Assembly (NCBI GenBank): GCA_001939145.1
Contig: LSRX01000859.1
Coordinates: 89,891-153,890 of the forward strand
DNA from: Symbiodinium microadriaticum
Taxonomy: Eukaryota > Sar > Dinophyceae > Suessiales > Symbiodiniaceae
DNA length: 64,000 bases
Direction of reading: 5' to 3'
This document shows, one piece after another, positions 33,170 to 45,802 of the stretch. Each line of letters opens with the position of its first letter. Position 1 is the stretch's first letter. The position numbers and the translations under genes are program-made. The notes beneath the pieces were generated by a model that worked only from the letters and a program-made list of their open reading frames with translations, had not been told where the DNA came from and made no database searches.

Positions 33170-34530
33170 GACAGAGGCACACCCACACGCAGAATCACAC
33201 ACAGACAATCACACACAATCGCGCAGAGAGACACACACAGGCACATTCGCACACTTGCGCGTTGAACCTTGTAGAACCACCTGTCTGCATATGTCTTTGC
33301 GCGGAATATAGGTAATCTCAGATGTGCGTGGACAGGTAAGGCAAAGGAGGACAGGGGGGAAGTTGGTAGCACTTGAGGAGCATACAGGTAAACATTGGCC
33401 AGTGGTCATCCGTGTTTGGCATGGTGTAATCAGATAATTCTACGAAGGTGGAAGTTAGTCACCCGATTTCGACACGCCACCTGTCTTGCTACGCGATCCC
33501 TGGATTTTTTACAAGGGGCTCGACTGCTGCCCTTACCGCCGAGGATACTTCCTGCTGTATATTCTCTCTTTGCTGAGCCCTCTGCATGCTGATTGATGGT
33601 CGCCACATACTCAGTGGGAAGAGCCTGCCAGCTTTGTTTCCCAGCTCTGTCACGCATGGCACAATGCTTACATAGCATGTGACATCATGCTATTGTCACA
33701 ACTTCCTGGATTCTGCCAGTGTGTGATGCTCTGAGAGGCAAGAAAGAGACTAAGGTCACGGAAGACTCGCGGACCTGCTGGTGTCGATCTGACTCCACTA
33801 CGAGAGCCTCAAAGACCCGAGGCGTCCTCACAGTGGCCACAACTCTCTCTCTCTCTCTCTCTCTCTCTTCTTCCACACAGCCAAAGGAGCCGCCGGCGCT
33901 ACCCCTCGCACGCAAGCGCGCACTGTGAGTCTCGGGTCCTGTGTGACACCACAGCACGATGAGGCCCCCAGGACAGTAACTCGTAACATCCCCACCCTGA
34001 ACACTAACTAAAGACCCCCATGAGGCCTCATCTTTAGGCTGGCACCAGTTCTGTCATCCTTCTGACAGCTTGTTGTGCTGTTCACAACTGCAGGCTCCGG
34101 CAGGCTTCGAAAACACGCAGGGATGGCAAGTACATGCAAACATCACACAAGACTGCACGTCCTACCTGCCTGTGCAACGACTGGTCCCCCTAAGTGTTCC
34201 TGGTTGTCCGCCCCCTGGGTGAGTTACGGACCTTGAAGGCTTACATTCCCACGAAAGGCTAGAGGGCAATCCTAGGTTGTTCCCCCGGGTGGGCTGCAAC
34301 AAACTGTTCTGGCTGTACACCGAGGCTACCTCTCGCACTGTTGGGGTTTGCAGACTTCAAAAAAGACAACAACTTGCAGAGCTGTGGCACAACTATGGCT
34401 TTTCCCCTTGACAGTACGGTACGAACTACACACGATCTGAGGCCCCGGCCGAAACAACAAGGAAAAACTGCATACGGTTCAAAACTGTGCACCTACAGCT
34501 CCCAACCAACATGCCGGCTGTGCCTCTTCG
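33170..34530. other. no supported gene; CA tail, CT tract, possible element 3' flank
   Basis: 33165-33250 is CA-rich. 33843-33868 is a CT run followed by TTCTTCCACACAG, a perfect-looking plus-strand 3' splice site. 33950-34530 lies downstream of the gag-like protein on the minus strand and may be its 3' untranslated region. No coding support. Confidence 0.5.
33843..33880 (+). repeat. (CT)n tract ending CACAG
   Basis: Pure CT run of about 26 bases, then TTCTTCCACACAG. Shares the CT-tract-to-YAG layout with the tracts at 40270, 58604 and 58916. Confidence 0.85.
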
Positions 34531-34532
34531 CT

Positions 34533-37500
34533 TCACTTCTCTACTGCTAGGAGCCGTCTCCGACGGTGGCTACTCTCACTGACTTCGTCCCCCTCTGGTC
34601 CGTGGACGTCTTCACTCAGTACAGCTTCGTGTGCTTCTCTCCGCTCTTGCTGTTCGTACTCCTCGAGGGCGTCGAGTAAGTCCCCATCTGTGGGGAAGCC
34701 GGGTTCACTCGTCTGCGTGTCCCCGTCATTGGCCGACGAAGGTATGCTCCCCGGCCATTGCTCAATGTCCAGAGGAGGCTTCCATGGCTGTACTTCATCT
34801 GCAGGGGGCGCCCCCTCCCCCTGCTCCGTCGTCTGGGTTTCGATCTCCACCACTTCGTCCGGGCGGTCTCTCGCTCTCCAGACTTGGATGGCGGCCAGCA
34901 GCTGTCTGACTTCGGCCCCTCTGTGACGAAGACCATGACTCCCCCGATGTTGCGTAGCAGCTCATCGAGTTGCTGCCCCCAACTCCCCATTGGCACTGGG
35001 GGGCTCTCCTGGGCTCCTTCTGAGAGAGCTGCAACGTCTGCCGGGTGCACGAAATCAAGCTGCCCCTCTTCTTCCAGCAGCTGCTCCGCGTCCTCCATCA
35101 ACAACACTACGGCTTGTCCCCAGCCTGGCACATGCCAGTCGAGATCTCCTTGTATTGTGGCTGCGATCGCTGTTTGTATCGCTGCTCGGGCCTGTGCCAG
35201 CCCCTGCAAACTCTGCTGCACCTGAAAGCCCCACTGGTTTGTGGTGGCGTGTTGCACGAGCTTCTCCCCCACGGTCAGGTCGTAGGTGGCTTGTTCTAGG
35301 TCGTGCCTGATTTGGTGCGCGTTCAGGCCATCAATGTCATCCTCCTCAGTGAGGTCTTGCAGCCGCATCCTAGCCACCGAGATGGAGTTCATGATGCGTC
35401 TCTTCTTGGAGGGTCCCCCCGTTAGGCTTCCATTGTCGCACGCCTCCGGCTCGGCTTTGCTGCGCCCCACCATTTGTGAGGCCTGCTCTAGAAGGACGTT
35501 CACGTTGTCCCCCGGGTTCCTCTGGCTCAGAACCGCAGCAAGTCTTCGCAGCCAGTGTCTCACCATGGCGGCGGCGTTCGGCATGCGGCGCGGCCCCGGC
35601 CGCTCAAACAGGCTCTCCCCATGGCTGGAAGCGGCAGCACTGTCGTCAAGCTGAGTGCGTTGCATAAAGTCTGTCTCTTCCCCTTCTGTCTGCAATGTGT
35701 TGTTCTGCGTGGGGTTGTTGTCTGCGGTGCTTGCAACCTCCCTTTGTGGTTGGTGTTCCCCCTGCTGCTGCGGCTGTGGTTGTTGCTGTGTCGGGCTGGG
35801 TGGTGGTGCTGGCGCAGGGTTGGGTGCAGGCCCTGGTTGTCCCCCCTGGGTGTGGTCAAAGGTGGGGTTCAGCGCCGGGCGCCGGGCCTGGTTGGGGGAT
35901 GGGATGAGCTGGGCCGTGAGCTGCTCCCAGTGGATTGGGGGGAGCGACCAGGCTCTGGGGAGCCCCCAGTCTTTAGCGCCTGTTCCTCTCATGTTCCCCC
36001 AGTCGTAGAAGTATTGGAGCGCGAGCTTGGGTGGAAGCCTGCCTAGTTGCCAACCCCCTTCCCCCCCTTTTCTCTCTAAGGTGTAGCTGGTCCCCACCGG
36101 CAGCTCCGTTGCATCTCTGTCTGGTTGTGCTGGTGTGGAGGTGATGTGGACTAGCCACTTGACTGGTTTGCCGTTGGTTATGGCCCCCCACGGGAATAGG
36201 GCAAATGCCGTCCCCACTGCGATGTACCCTGGCGGGTCGTTCCCCCCCTCTCGTCTGTTGAGCCGGACTCTGTAGAATCCTCTGCTGGAGTCGTTGTAGC
36301 TGGGTGCTCTTCTGGAGTTCTGAACCATGACCACCCCTGCCCACACTCCGTATGGGAAGCTTCGCAGGTGCGCCTCTGTTCCTCGCTCAATAAAGAGTTC
36401 TGGGAAACGTTGGCCCCTCCTTGGGAGATCAGCATCACGTGGAAGATGCCGTCCCACATGCTAATGTCTTCGTCTTGCTGCTGCGGGGCTTGGGTGCTGC
36501 TGCTTGCTTCGCGGCGCCTGCGTGGGTCCCCTGGCGGCTCCCCTGCTGCTGTGTGTTTGGTCTGTGCCGCTGTCGTCGGGGGTGGTTGGCTCTGCTGGGC
36601 TGGCGTGGGTCCGACTGTTCCCCTGGGAAGGGTGTGAAGGTTGAGTAGCATCCCCCAGTCGATCCCCTGTTGGTGCCCCCGGCGTGGACGCCGCTGCGGG
36701 CCGGCTGCGAGGACTTTTGCCCAGACCTCTTCGTCGTCGTCCTCGTAGAGGTCGACCATGTACGCCACTTGCTTCCACGTCTGGTCGTCCCGTTTGTCCC
36801 AGCCCCGCTGGGCGAATGCTTGCTGGACGGCAGCCTTAAAGCGCTTTCCTCTCATGCGTTGGTCGCCGCGTCCTTCGTGGTATGGCTTGTCCAGCCCCCC
36901 CGAAAGCCCCCGGCTCGGGGCTTCTTCGAGCTCTTGCTCTGGTGGTATGCCCCCCCTTGCGCTCGTGGTGCCTCCCCCTGCGGCTGCTGTGTTGGTGTCG
37001 TCTCCCTTGTTGGGTTGCGGTTGGTTGGTGGTATCCCCCATCTGCGGCGGCTGCTCATGCGAACTGCTGGCTGGGTGATGAGCTTCCGTCTGCAAGGGGC
37101 TTGTTGTAGCTGCGTGTCCGCTTGGTTGCGGGTTCAGGCCGGTGTTGCCGTGGTGGGTTTGCCTTAGTGGAGGGTCCCATCCCCTCGGTGCTGTCGGTAG
37201 CTGTTCCCACGGTGGTGGTCCCCAGTCTGCGTCGGCTGGGGGTTGCTGTGCGCAAGTTTCGGTTGGTCCGCTGCTGGGCTGGTTGTCTGCTTCTTGCGCC
37301 GTTGTTGTGGCTGACTGGCTGTGTGCTGTGTTTCCCGGGTTTGTGGTTGCTTCCCGGTCCTGTGCTGGCGTGCGCTGTGGTACCGCGTGTTGTGCCAAGG
37401 CTCTGCCCCATCTGTTTCGGATGGGCTGCTGCTGGGGGGGGGGCTGCGTGGCTGAGGCAGGTGCTGTGGCTTGTTGGCATCCCCCTGCTGCCTCGGGGGG

Positions 37501-38662
37501 GTGGTCGGTGGGTAATACGTGAGGCTGTACCCCCACTGGTTGACTCCCGGAGGCTGCATGTATGTGACCCCTTGGGGCAGCTGGGGGGGGCATGGCTGCG
37601 TGGCCGTCGCCGGTAGTGTGTGTGGCGTGGGTGGCAGTGGTGTGGGCTCGTCCAGCTCGTCTTCCCCAAGGGTCGTAAGGGTAGGTGTGGGACCCTGCTT
37701 GCGGAGTTGCCTGGAAACTGGCTTGCTGCAGGTGCTGTTGGGCTCCGTGGCACGTGTAGGGGTGCGCCGGTTGCTGGGGTGGCTGCGTAGGCGGTGGCTG
37801 GCTGTGTGTTTGGTCGTCTTCGTGCCATGGGTCGGTGTCCGGATCGTAGGCCGGTGCGTAAAAACCCCAAGTGTCCTTGGGAGTGCGTCCTGGCATCCAG
37901 CCTTGTGGGTGCCCTGCTGTTTGTTGGCTCTGCTGGTAGTGCCCTTGGGTGGCTTGTGGCACTCCCCTTTGCGTAGGTACTGCTGCTGCCGGAGGCTGTT
38001 GGTACTGGTAGAGTTGGGACCCTGTTGGGTCTTGCCCTATCGATGGTGTGGTTGCTGCGCTGCCGTGCGCCTGGTTGTGTTGTGTTACCATCGCCGGTTG
38101 TTGCTGGATGGGAACGGTGGCCTCTCCTACCAGTGGCGGGTGGCCGGCCGGGTGCGCCGATAGTTGCGATGCTGCCGGTAGAGCTCTTAGCTCGTTGGGG
38201 TTGTCTTCGTCTCTTCCGTCCGCTGCTGCTGCTGTCGTGGTGCTCCCTGCTGCTCCTTGGTCTCTCCTCTGCTGGTGGCTGGCAGCGGGTTGTGTGGGGG
38301 CTGGGTCGACCTCCTGTTGCGCCGCTGCTGCTTCCTGGTGGGGATTGGTGTCCGGCGGGCATGCGGTGGCGGCTGCTGCTGTGCTGGAGCTTGCTGGCTT
38401 GTCCGCTGCTGTTGTCCCCTCTGTCTGGTCCGGGTCGGTGTCTTCTGCCGGCAGGTTGCTGCTGCCACGCCTGTTGCTGTTGCTGCGGCTGTGGTGGTGC
38501 TGGCTGTGTCCCACCCGGCCTGTAGGTCTGGGACCAGGGGTCGTCCCCTTGCTGCTGGGGAGGTGTGGGTGCTGCTCGAGTGGGCTTAACTGTTCCAGAG
38601 CCACCGAGTTGGGCAGCCCCTAGCACGTAGAGGAAAAACTTCGCATACCACCTAGGTGGCAT
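34533..38662 (-). pseudogene. retroelement-type gag-like protein with three frameshifts
   Basis: Begins at ATG 38662 (MPPRWYAKFFLYVLGAAQLG; an upstream in-frame ATG lies at 38812) and ends at 34533 after YEQQERREAHEAVLSEDV and a basic tail. The reading frame changes near 38.44 kb (one extra base), at 36414-36417 and at 34916-34919 (each explained by one G missing from a G4 run), giving about 1370 residues. Parts in order: a Gln/Pro/Thr/Ala-rich low-complexity half; GKRFKAAVQQAFAQRGW and WKQVAYMVDLYEDDDEEVWA; a globular part with FPYGVWAGVVMVQNSRRAPS and GYIAVGTAFALFPWGAI; another Pro/Gln linker; a helical part from AMVRHWLRRLAAVLSQR on. I do not recognise the family. Strand and neighbours suggest an ORF1/gag of a retroelement. 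Indels in homopolymers may be mutations or assembly errors. Confidence 0.6.
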
Positions 38663-38813
38663 GTTGCTGACTGTGTAAGTGTCCTCAAGGTTTTGAGCAC
38701 TGCAAAGCGAGGCGGCTCGCAGGTGTTGAGTCTGCACTGCTGCTGGATCTGCAAACGGCAAGAAACATGACAGCAGCATGAAACTGAATGCATGTCGTGA
38801 AGGTGGGTGCATG

Positions 38814-40313
38814 CTAGGCTATCAACATGTCTGTATCACTCGCGCGTGCATGTCTCCTCCCCCCCTCTCTGCTGTTGGGTGTGAGATTGGCCAGGCTGCT
38901 CTGCTTTCCCGAAGCCCACGGCACGTCGAAACGCTCCACAAACTGCCCCCCCTTCTCCCCCCACTCCTTGAAGTCGCGGGCCAGCTCCTTCCATCCCACC
39001 CCTGCGATGGCCACCAGCTGTCGCTCTAGGTCCGCGAGCGGGTTGAACTTGACGTGTGTATGTCTCTCTCTTCTGGGCTTGGCTTTCTCTGCTTCCCACC
39101 ATGGGAGGTCCTTCCACGTGAGCATGGGCCTCCCTCCTGCTTCGGCACGAGCCATGTGCCCATACAGGTCCCACGTGTGTTGCAGCTGGAATGTGCTCCA
39201 ACCACGAAGGGTCTTGGATTGATGCAACGCAACTCGGGCTCCCCTCATGGTGCGTGCGTGCCATTCCTCCCAGCGCTCCCCCGGGCGTCTGGCGGGAGAC
39301 ATCATGCGCCGGATTTGGAGCAGCTGGGTGGTGTTGATCGCCTTCATGATGCCGTCTGTGACTGGCCACGACTGTCCCCCCCAGAGTGCTGACCCCCGGA
39401 CCAGGGTTTGGTGGAGCCTGATGCGGTCCCTGATGGGTGACGGTGCACATAGAAGTCGGCTGTGCTTTCCAAAGGCCTTGCGAGCTCGATGATTCATTTC
39501 GGCCACGATCGCCGCTGAGCTCTCTCCGAACGTGATGGGAGAACCAAGGGCCGTGATGACCTCCCCGAACGGTTTGCAGCTCACTGCCTCTCCCCCGATG
39601 TGCAGGGTGCCTCCCCCGACGGGTTGGCTGAATATAATCGCCGTCTTCCCCGGGTTGATCAGGAGTCCATGGCGAGCGAGCCGCCTCTCCAAACTAGCAA
39701 GGGTCGCCTGCAAATGTGCGTGGTCATGCGACCAGATGTATGTGTCGTCCATGAACGCTCCCCCTGATTGAGGCGGCGGTGGCCCCTTGGCAGATGCGAG
39801 CATGTGCGGCGTCTCCTTGGTCGCTTCCTCAAGGCAGTCGGCCACTATGCGGCTGAAAAGAATTGGGCTGTCTGGGGAGCCCTGCCGCACTCCATTGGAT
39901 TGCGGGATCGAGGTCAGGGTATCTCCCACAGCCACTTGCATCTCACTCGCCTCGAGGAGCCCCAGCCAAGCTCGCGCTTCCCACGGCATCCCCCCTGCAG
40001 TCCCTCCCCCTCCTGGTCTGAGCCCCCCAACTTTGCTGGCCACCATGTCCCCCATGCTTTCTTGCCACACGCTGTCGAACGCCTTCCGCACGTCAAGCTT
40101 CACTATCCACGTTGGCACCCCCCATTCCTTGGAGTGCCTGACGACGCGCCGGAGGACCACGAGGAGCTCAGGTGCCTGCTTTCCCCTCGCTGCCCACTGC
40201 AAGGGGGCTCCGTCTTGGATTTGGTTGCCCCCGCGGAGGAGCAGAAGCTGAGAAAACCACTTCAAAACTTCTCTCTCTCTCTCTCTCTCTCTCTCGGCAG
40301 GACGGGTCAGCAT
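38814..40313 (-). CDS. LINE-type reverse transcriptase, 5'-truncated
   Basis: 499-residue frame. The first 15 residues are Arg/Glu from a GA microsatellite; real homology starts at EVLKWFSQLL, which fits RT motif 1. Then KQAPELLVVLRRVV (motif 2), WIVKLDVRKAFDSV with D74 (motif A), SNGVRQGSPDSPILFSRIVA (motif B), AFMDDTYIWS with catalytic D189-D190 (motif C), a LINE-like thumb (HGLLINPGKTAIIF) and a C-terminal region with WEEWHARTMR and HLQ-like helices. No endonuclease domain is present upstream, so the element is truncated. The TAG stop at 38814-38816 is one base from the next ATG on the strand (38812). Catalytic residues are intact, but without endonuclease and full N-terminus it is probably inactive. 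Confidence 0.85.
   Translation of the reverse strand: MLTRPAEREREREREVLKWFSQLLLLRGGNQIQDGAPLQWAARGKQAPELLVVLRRVVRHSKEWGVPTWIVKLDVRKAFDSVWQESMGDMVASKVGGLRPGGGGTAGGMPWEARAWLGLLEASEMQVAVGDTLTSIPQSNGVRQGSPDSPILFSRIVADCLEEATKETPHMLASAKGPPPPQSGGAFMDDTYIWSHDHAHLQATLASLERRLARHGLLINPGKTAIIFSQPVGGGTLHIGGEAVSCKPFGEVITALGSPITFGESSAAIVAEMNHRARKAFGKHSRLLCAPSPIRDRIRLHQTLVRGSALWGGQSWPVTDGIMKAINTTQLLQIRRMMSPARRPGERWEEWHARTMRGARVALHQSKTLRGWSTFQLQHTWDLYGHMARAEAGGRPMLTWKDLPWWEAEKAKPRRERHTHVKFNPLADLERQLVAIAGVGWKELARDFKEWGEKGGQFVERFDVPWASGKQSSLANLTPNSREGGRRHARASDTDMLIA
40270..40300 (+). repeat. (CT)n tract ending CGGCAG, at the LINE break
   Basis: About 26 bases of CT, then CGGCAG on the plus strand. It replaces the sequence that should encode the start of RT motif 1, so it marks the truncation or insertion point. 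The following GACGGGTCAGCATTGCTCC resembles the three-hairpin elements at 58 kb. Confidence 0.85.
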
Positions 40314-40379
40314 TGCTCCGAGCCCACTGCTCGAACGGCGAGACCAGCCGCTGGACCTAGCAACTCCGTGTCAAACTCT

Positions 40380-43300
40380 CGAGACAGTTTTGATGCACAC
40401 AGCACGAGGCTCGTCCAGCAGAATGCAGGCTCTGAGCAGCACGACTCGTGTACCGCCACCATCACGCATGCCAAGGCTCTGGGTGAATTTCCGCTGTTCT
40501 CGGGGTCTAGCCCGGGGTTGCATGTACATGTTTACTGTGGGCAACTCGGATGTTAGTGCTTTCAGCTTGCACGAGAAATGACGGTTTATGACGGTGTTAA
40601 GCTGCTGTGTTCGTTTGCGGGGTGCTGCGCGGCACCGGTCATTCGTCTCGTTTTTATGACACGAGCCAACAATCGTCTAGTTTTTCCGACTGTCTGTGCA
40701 ATGTGCAAACAGCAGCAGAAACCAGTCAGCAGGCCTAGCGAATCGGACACTGCAAATTGATACTAAGAACAGCGCACCGACAAAGTCTGTGCAATGCTCA
40801 CACTCTTGCGGCGGTTCGATGCTGGTACAAATTCGAGCAGATGATGATTCTCGTGTGCTAGTCTAATATCGTCTAACTTGGCAGGCGTAGTTCGCTCGAT
40901 TTGTGCATCGCCGAAAAAGGCCGCATCCTCCTACTCAGGTTGGAGAGTCTTCCTGCAGTATGCTAAAACTTGATCTAATGGCTGACTCTCCCAAGGTTCA
41001 TGCACTGCAGACGAAGCTTCGTCATCGTCATGCAGACGAAGTGAAACTCCTGACTAATCAAAGCCACGCTCGCCAGCATGCTTGAACACTGCTGAGGGAG
41101 CGAAACACCACTGTACAGTAACTCCATGTGCGACTCGCTTACCGCGCCGTAATGGCCTCGCTTGCGCGGACAAGCAACTCCTCGGTGCAGTTTGGTCGCT
41201 GAGGCACGCGCTAATCGCACCTTAGATTCTTCGTCGGTCTCGAAGGCCGCGCTCACCGACGATCCTGGCAGCAGGAGCAGAATAGCAACTGCAGATTTGA
41301 CACCTGTCTTCTGCGGAAGCAATGGAGACACAACGAGGGCATTACGACCTTGTCCCGATTTTAGTCTGCTCTCCTTCTGCTTTTGATTCCCAGATGCTCC
41401 CAGATGCAACTCATAGGAGTTGTATTTAAATCTTAGCCAGTCTGTGGAATACCCGTGGTATCCATGGGCGGCAAAGGCTGGGCGGTTCTTTCGAGTTTCA
41501 GGCTGCATGTGCGGCTACGGCAGTTTAGATCGTCCCTTCGCCCTTCAAGCCGAGGCACTGAAAAAAACCCTTCTCAACCAAGTAATCCTACAACAGTTTG
41601 ACACCTAAGGTCGCCGGAGACCATTTGCTCCTCCAATGCCATGCTCGCGACGTACTGGTTGGGATCCTCGGCACAAACTTTACGTGACGTGCCTGTGCCA
41701 TGACCCTATGGATGCAGTCCTGTGCGCCGCCCAACTCCTCCTCTTCCATCGGGTCTCGAATCTGGCTCAAGCGTCAACTACAAACATCAAACATTATATC
41801 GCTGCACCCATGACGGGTTCACAAGCCCATGCTAGGACTGCAGCACAGGTGATGAAACCAAAGACACCCAGATTCCGGACCAGCGTGTCTCAAGATAAAG
41901 CAAGAGCTCGCCGAATCGCTTCAGCATTGTGCGAAGCCATGACGAAATATTGCTCGATGCGAGGGAAACGGAGCATCCCTTGTGGGCCTGAGGAGTTGCT
42001 AACACCACTGAGTCAGACACTTCCACAGCCTTTTGCCAAAACCTGAAGATGTTTACGAAAGCCCTGCACTCTGGGCCTTGCGGCCGATGTTGGGTAAGTC
42101 TGGAAAGACCTGCCAAGGGAAGAAACGGAGCCAAGCTCGCCGAGCTCCAGTGGTCGGCTGCGCTACGCTGCTGCATTGCTGCTCATTGCTGCCTGCAACA
42201 AGAGCTCTTCTTCGGCGGCGATTCGTTGTGCCCGCCAGACCTCGGCAAGTGAGGCTTGCACCCAGCCAAGCCCTCGCTGAAAGTGGAAGCTCAACTGCAA
42301 TGTGCAGACTTTTCCATGGACCGCATGTAAAACTGGACGAGCTGGGAAAAACGTTGTGGATCGGAACAGTCTTTCTGTCGAGTTTGGAGGAACCGGTGGA
42401 GTCTCGTCCGAGCTTTCGGCCATGAACTCAGTGGTCTTGATGCCCACATACTCAAAGTTCATCAGGCCCCTAGGCTTTCATCATTGCCGAGACTTCTCTC
42501 TATGTTAAATGCAAACCCAGATGCATTCAAGTCTGATGCCGTGGACTAGCAGTGACTAGCACAGTGCCTGCAGTTTTAGACAGCACCAAGTGGCGGCCAG
42601 ACTGTCAGCCAGCCATCAAATGTCGCCTGCAGCAAATGACCGCGAGAAAGGGACTGCCGGATCCATACTGACAGTGTCCAACGCTTGCACAGCTCTACAG
42701 GACTTTTACCCCTCAACGCTGCTTCATGCTATTCATACCTGAATGTCTCAAAGGCTCTTCATTGCTTGGCGCCTTCGTCCGCGCAACAGTGAGGATGAGG
42801 GCACACAGTCCCCCGCGCAGGAGTGGAAACACCCAGTGGGTGGCCATCCTGGGTCGGGTCACACCCTGGACAAACCATAGCCCCTTTTGAACGATGTCAG
42901 CATCGATTTCTGCGGTTCTGTTGCCTTCAGCCTGACAGCAAAAACGCTTAAAATTCGGAAGAGTGTGCAATCGTGGCCGCCTAAACCCTCGGCGAGCACT
43001 GCTTATATTCACTTCAAGTGCGTATCTCGCTGTTCATACTCTCTGACTCTGGTCGCCTGTCATCACGTCTGCTTCAATGGATTAGACCGGCGAGAAGCTT
43101 GGACTGTGATGCGCCATGGCGAAGATTGTGGGCACACCGATACCCCTCGCTGATGCGTTCATGCTTTACTTGTTCTGCCGACTCCTCCAGCCGGCTGCCG
43201 GCTGACAAATCCAAGTCCCGCACAAGCTGAACCAGAAGGCTTGGAAGGCCGCAGCAGCACGTGGCTGTGGCGTGAGCCTAGCAGTCACCGCATGTCACCG

Positions 43301-45800
43301 GAACGCCGCAGGGCAAGGGCCAAAAGACCATGCACAGAGCCCCGGACATGCACATGGACACGACCGCACTGAAGCCCAGGAAGCTGCCGATGATACCTTG
43401 GTTCATTGCGAGCTAGTCGATGTACTGGCGGTCGCCTTGAGTGCTTCGGCTCTGTGCTGCGATCTGCTGCGATAGTCGGCACTGAGACGGCAGCAGGTCC
43501 ACTTGCCCATCTCTGCCAGCTCATGCCAATACCTGCGCAACGAAGTTTGGATGGTTTTGCGGAGGAAAAGGATATGTTACTGTAAGTATGCTGAGATAGA
43601 GATTCTTCTCGTCAGGATCTGTCTTCTGATGCCCTGCCTGAGCTGAAACCTCCTTGCTTCCACGGAGGTCGTCGGCCGCTGATTGTACGGGATGGCATAG
43701 CGATAGAACAACCTGCGCTGCTGCAACAGCCGGGATTGAAGAGAAGCCCAAGAACGATTCTCGAAGGTCAAGACACTGAACCCTTTTTGGATCGCGGGCA
43801 TTGATGTGGGCATGCTCTGGCCAACATCTCGGTACTTCGCGTGCACTCTTATCGTCGGCCTCATGATCGTCCGCTTAACCTCGGACATCTGCACAGCTGT
43901 ATACCAGAGAAAGTAGAGCTCAGGATTCGGGTCTCTTCTTGATTTTCAATCTTGAGAGGTAGCGACCGACGAACCACAATTGGCTAGCCGCTCAGGGGCC
44001 CCGACGGTCGAGTCATGGGCTAAGTAGCTGTGCACATCCCCGTGTTCAGGCTTGCATGCATATCTGCAAGAATCCATGCGGATTAACTCCTCACAAGCAC
44101 TCCAATTACGCAACAGAACTCTTCTGCACGAGCTAGTTGGTGCTGAGGCCGCATCGAGAGAACTAAAGAGAATGCCGATGGAAGCACAGAGGATGGTGTT
44201 GCCGGTAACAGGCCTGAGAAGAGATGTTTCAGCGAAGCATCTGCAGATGCGCTTGTGCGGCTGCGCTGGTTTGTCCAAATTCACAGACGACAATGACATT
44301 GGATGTTTTAAGGCGCTGCAAGCAGCGCAACAACAACTCCAGAGTTCGTTGCAGCTCCTCCGAATCGGTGATGCGATGAAATGTCTTGGACACCTATATT
44401 ACGCGCCAAAACAGAGTGCTGATTGCACTCAATCTGGATGAGGTTAGTCTTCTGCCAAGGATACCAGCATCTTCGTTGCTGCCGTGCGAAACACCATCGT
44501 CAGCAAGGTCCCGGATTTTGAGCCTCTTAACCCTGAACCCTCACCCAAAGCATGGCTCGGGGCTTGGCATTGTAAACGCCTGCACGAACAAGTCCCATGT
44601 GGCTGTATCTTGGCAGGGCTGCTGGTAAGAGCTAGACCTGAACACCTGGCTTGCATGAGATGTTGAGGTGCTTTGTTACCATGCCGCTTAGGAGTTTCAA
44701 AGCTACCGTAGATTAATCGGGTTTTGACAATCTGGATTAGAAAAGAGCTAGATTCTCGGCGATTCCTTGCTCGGAGTTGGTGGAGCCCGGCAGTATCAAC
44801 TGCACCAGTCACCTGCAGCCTAGGATGGCCTAGGCACATTTCGGCTCTTTGCTACTGTATACTGTCGAGCTGCTCACCCTCAAATTAGTACGACCTCGGG
44901 CTTCTTGCTGGCATTTGTTGCTCCGCCGATGCTCGCGCAGCACGTCTGACCGTCTTCTCCATTGGATCCAAGTCACTCGTGGCTTCCACCTCCTCATTCA
45001 CCGGAGCCTTTGGAGGTGATGGGGGCTGACATGTTGTGACCTCGGTCGCCTTGCTTTCTCAAACTTAATCATTCCCCACGCGGTCATTTCAGAAATTGTG
45101 ACGAGTGAGCAGGTGCTGCACACCCATCACGGCCTTGGTAGATTTGTTCTGACCGACATACGATGCTTGGAACTCAAGTGGTTGCGGGAAGCGTGGAAGC
45201 CAGGCTAGAGTCACTAGAGTCTAGTCCATACATCTTCAGGCCCAAGGTTGATCATTTTAGCAGCGGACACGAGTAGTGATGGACCAACCTTGCCTACACT
45301 TGGAAGAACTGCAGATGAAGAAAGAATTCTATTGAAATGCATCGTATCAGCAAAGGGCGCATGCAGCGCACCTCAAAGGTGACGATGATACATGCGCCCA
45401 GCAGGCTCGCAATCACCCTGAATATATGCCTCGGCAATCATCACATGCTAGGCGGAGCAGGCTATCGGAGCAACAGCAGCAGCATGGAGCTGCTTCACAG
45501 ATTCCTAACGGAGCTTCGTATTCGATTTGGCCGATGGAGTTTGGACCGGGTGCTCGAACACTGTTTGGACGGTGATTTCCGGTTCAAAGCAGCTGGTAAC
45601 TGTTAGCTGTGACACTGTGAGGCAACTTATGAAGGAAATAGCAGACTTACACATGTGGACCGGCCCAGTGATTTGTTGGATGCTAGAGTTTCGCCCGGCA
45701 GCCAGTCCATCCAAGACATTCTTGGCGGAAAGCAGAATTGCGGAACATGCGCCAGCATGCAAGCTTCCCTAAAACCTGTGTGCTCTATTGACTCCACGCG
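40380..45800. other. no firmly supported gene; several ambiguous exon-like frames
   Basis: Exon-like minus-strand stretches are EVWRAQRIAAEEELLLQAAM near 42.16-42.25 kb and YRYAIPYNQRPTTSVEARRF near 43.6-43.7 kb (another frame there reads AADDLRGSKEVSAQAGHQK). On the plus strand at 44.05-44.44 kb a long frame includes LLHELVGAEAASRELKRM. None has a recognisable domain or clear splice sites. No repeats of note. Confidence 0.4.
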
Positions 45801-45802
45801 AC

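Noticed and set aside
36400..38620. Long plus-strand frames rich in Gly, Cys, Val and Leu at 36.4-38.6 kb
   Set aside because: They are mirror images of the Pro/Gln/Thr-rich minus-strand retroelement protein, which has coherent segments and domain-like blocks.
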